Assembly: GCA_036939755.1 (NCBI GenBank)
Contig: JALLAZ010000027.1
Location: forward strand, 1-31,931
Length of the DNA stretch: 31,931 nt
DNA from: Stephanodiscus triporus
Lineage: Eukaryota > Bacillariophyta > Thalassiosirophyceae > Thalassiosirales > Thalassiosiraceae
Reading direction: 5' to 3'
The position numbers and the translations under genes are program-made. The notes beneath the pieces are model-generated. The model did no database searches. It was not told where the DNA came from and saw nothing but the letters and a program-made list of their open reading frames with translations. Positions 30,360-31,931 of the stretch are shown piece after piece (within the stretch, counting starts at the first letter, position 1; the number at the start of each line of letters is the position of its first letter).

Positions 30360-31496
30360 ATGCGTCTCTTCGATAGCATCCTCCTTCTTTGCCTTGCCCG
30401 CCGCTACTCTAGGAAGAAGAGGCGCCCCTACAAGCACTCCCGCTACCGGAAGGACTTCTTCAAGCGTCTGTCGATCGAGGAGCGCCGACGACGCTATCGA
30501 AAAATTCCTCGCAGTGCACTTATTCCGCTGGCGCTGTCGCCGTGGCGAAAATTGCTTGCGTCGCGAAACGACCAAGCATTTATCACTATGACGGGCTTTG
30601 ACTGCGAGTCCTTCGACAGGATCCTCGAGAAGTTTGGTCCAATGTTTAGGCGAAAGAGAGAGGTTCAGCCCGCTGATTGCCTTGGGCTTGTTTTAGTTTG
30701 GACGCGCACTAGGGGTCCGCTGAATGTTTTGCAGCTTGTCTTTGGACTTACCTATACTAACCTTTCCGTATATCTGCGATTTGGCATCCGCCTCTTCGTC
30801 GAGACCTTCCGTCACGACCCCCTTGCAAGTGTGAGCATCCCCTCAGCGGAGACGATAGAGACGTTTCAGGATGCCTTTGCTGTGAGGCATCCACTCTTGA
30901 ATGACTGCTGGGCAACGATGGATGGTTTGAAGCTGTATTTACAGCAGAGTGGTAATTGCGAAATACAGGAACGGTATTATAATGGGTGGACGCACGACCA
31001 CTATGTCACGTCCGTATTTTGTTTTTGCCCCGATGGGACGATACCAATCAACGTCCCTGGATCTGTACACGACAGTCAGGTTGCGGAGTTCGGAAATATA
31101 TACAACCGGTTAGAGGAAGTGTATTTGTCGACGGGGGCTAAGTGCTGCGTTGACTCGGCGTTCGGAAATGTGACGAGGGAGTATTTGTATAAATCGTGTC
31201 AAGATCTGTTGGGATCTAATGCTCCCACACGTGAGGAGAGGCTTTTGGACCTTCAAAAAAAAAGACAGGCGACATCAGCGAGGCAGACAGCGGAGTGGGG
31301 AATGCGCGGGTTGCAGTCTTCTTTCCCGCGATTGAAAGATCGATTTGTATACGAAGAGAGGGGAGAGCGGAGGATAACTTTAAAAATGCTGGTGTTGATT
31401 TATAATATGCGGGCTCGGATGGTTGGGATCAACCAGATCCGAAATACATACATGCCTCACCTTAATCGGGATGCAAACCATGATGTTCAGTTTTAG
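30360..31496 (+). CDS. PIF/Harbinger (HARBI1-like) transposase, DDE_Tnp_4 fold, 378 aa
   Basis: DDE nuclease that cuts and reinserts the element. Asp188 lies in CWATMDGLK, the usual first catalytic site; VPGSVHDSQV (Asp238) is the conserved HDS block; CCVDSAFG (Asp265) matches the DSGY-type strand; and TAEWGMRGLQ (Glu312) sits where the family has ER.FG.LK. Which two of the later acidic residues complete the triad is my assignment by analogy. KYSR/RKKRR-like basic clusters in the first 75 residues suit DNA binding and nuclear import, and residues 92-160 form the helical lead-in with LGLVLVWTRTRG. Length is normal for the family, the frame is uninterrupted and all motifs are present, so it may be active. 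Codon use is AT-richer than in the gene to its left. Confidence 0.9.
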   Translation: MRLFDSILLLCLARRYSRKKRRPYKHSRYRKDFFKRLSIEERRRRYRKIPRSALIPLALSPWRKLLASRNDQAFITMTGFDCESFDRILEKFGPMFRRKREVQPADCLGLVLVWTRTRGPLNVLQLVFGLTYTNLSVYLRFGIRLFVETFRHDPLASVSIPSAETIETFQDAFAVRHPLLNDCWATMDGLKLYLQQSGNCEIQERYYNGWTHDHYVTSVFCFCPDGTIPINVPGSVHDSQVAEFGNIYNRLEEVYLSTGAKCCVDSAFGNVTREYLYKSCQDLLGSNAPTREERLLDLQKKRQATSARQTAEWGMRGLQSSFPRLKDRFVYEERGERRITLKMLVLIYNMRARMVGINQIRNTYMPHLNRDANHDVQF

Positions 31497-31562
31497 ATTT
31501 TGAGTATTAAGAATACTTCATATAATAAATATTAAAGTAACAATTACATATTAAACTAATGA

Positions 31563-31931
31563 TTAATCTCCATTGTTGTCGTTGTCCTGATCGACGGCGG
31601 GCGCGTTGGGCTGTTGTTCTCCCTGCTGCTGTCCTCGTCCTCCCTGATTCCCACCCAACATTGCCATCATCATCAAGTTCATCATTTGGCGTTGTGCGCG
31701 ATTTTCTTCACGCTGCATCGCCATCTCCTCACGGCGCAGCTGATATTCCCGCTCTCTGTCCTCCCTGTCAACTCTGGCCTGGCGCTCTCTCTGCTCAGCC
31801 TCCGCCTTGTTTTGAAACATCATGTAGTTCATCATATTTCGAAAGAGGGATCCATCGTCATCGTCGTCCTCACTTCCACGTGTCTTCCTTGGGTTCTTCA
31901 GGGGCTTCTTTAATGCACTGCTTGTCTTTGT
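31563..31931 (-). CDS. C-terminal part of the transposon's second ORF (DNA-binding partner), 5' end outside window
   Basis: The frame is open from the window edge to the stop at 31563, giving 122 residues. It begins with a Lys/Pro/Arg-rich stretch (LKKPLKNPRKTRG), then an acidic run, then a long charged coiled-coil region rich in Glu, Arg, Gln and Met, and ends Gly/Gln/Asn/Asp-rich. This matches the tail of the Myb/SANT-like protein that works with Harbinger transposases and carries them to the nucleus and element ends. The Myb-like domain itself would be upstream, so this part of the call is inference from position and composition. Confidence 0.65.
   Translation of the reverse strand, partial: TKTSSALKKPLKNPRKTRGSEDDDDDGSLFRNMMNYMMFQNKAEAEQRERQARVDREDREREYQLRREEMAMQREENRAQRQMMNLMMMAMLGGNQGGRGQQQGEQQPNAPAVDQDNDNNGD

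Larger units (their letters stand above)
30360..31931. mobile_element. PIF/Harbinger DNA transposon, partial (right end outside window)
   Basis: A HARBI1-type transposase (+) and a convergent second ORF (-), separated by 66 nt, give the standard two-gene layout of PIF/Harbinger elements. The left limit given is the transposase start codon, since no terminal repeat could be confirmed. The element is cut by the window edge within the second ORF. Confidence 0.75.

Noticed and set aside
1..31931. tRNA or rRNA genes
   Set aside because: No T-arm or A/B-box pattern in a plausible setting and no rRNA-like stretch was found by eye; short tRNAs could still be missed without a scan.

Overview
The window looks like nuclear DNA of a diatom, probably centric, or a close stramenopile. 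Reasons: short GT-AG introns (72-140 nt), compact genes on both strands, an ascorbate peroxidase whose presequence has the signal-peptide-then-Phe pattern of diatom plastid proteins, an ankyrin protein with repeats ending in LPLH, and a large uncharacterised protein of a type I associate with diatoms. No rRNA, tRNA or CRISPR was seen. All identifications come from reading motifs, not from searches.

Left part (1-9.6 kb): an intronless ankyrin-repeat gene (+). Then an ascorbate peroxidase (-) stands head to head with a very unusual gene (+). That gene encodes ERO1 (ER thiol oxidase), a soluble fumarate-reductase-type flavoprotein and a cytochrome b5 domain in one chain of about 1310 residues; a 94-nt intron explains the only in-frame stop. 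The divergent promoter carries four TGACGT/TGACGC-type sites. This fusion is the most exciting object in the window. It joins a disulfide-generating oxidase to an enzyme that could pass its electrons to fumarate instead of O2, and it sits beside a gene for an H2O2-consuming enzyme.

Middle part (9.6-21.4 kb): a four-exon LRR plus PH-like protein (-) whose three introns are all 76 nt; a class I methyltransferase with a signal-like N-terminus (+); a four-exon acylaminoacyl-peptidase-type S9 serine peptidase with an N-terminal targeting extension (+); and a secreted or membrane-anchored alpha/beta-hydrolase (+).

Right part (21.4-31.9 kb): a multi-exon membrane-anchored sulfotransferase-like gene (-) made of two tandem domains, the first without its P-loop; dyskerin/CBF5 (+), the H/ACA pseudouridine synthase; an 802-residue uncharacterised protein (-); and the left part of a PIF/Harbinger DNA transposon with an apparently intact transposase (+) and the convergent second ORF (-), which runs off the window. 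Coding GC and GAC/GTC/TCG codon use vary strongly, often high at the 5' end of a gene and lower at the 3' end.
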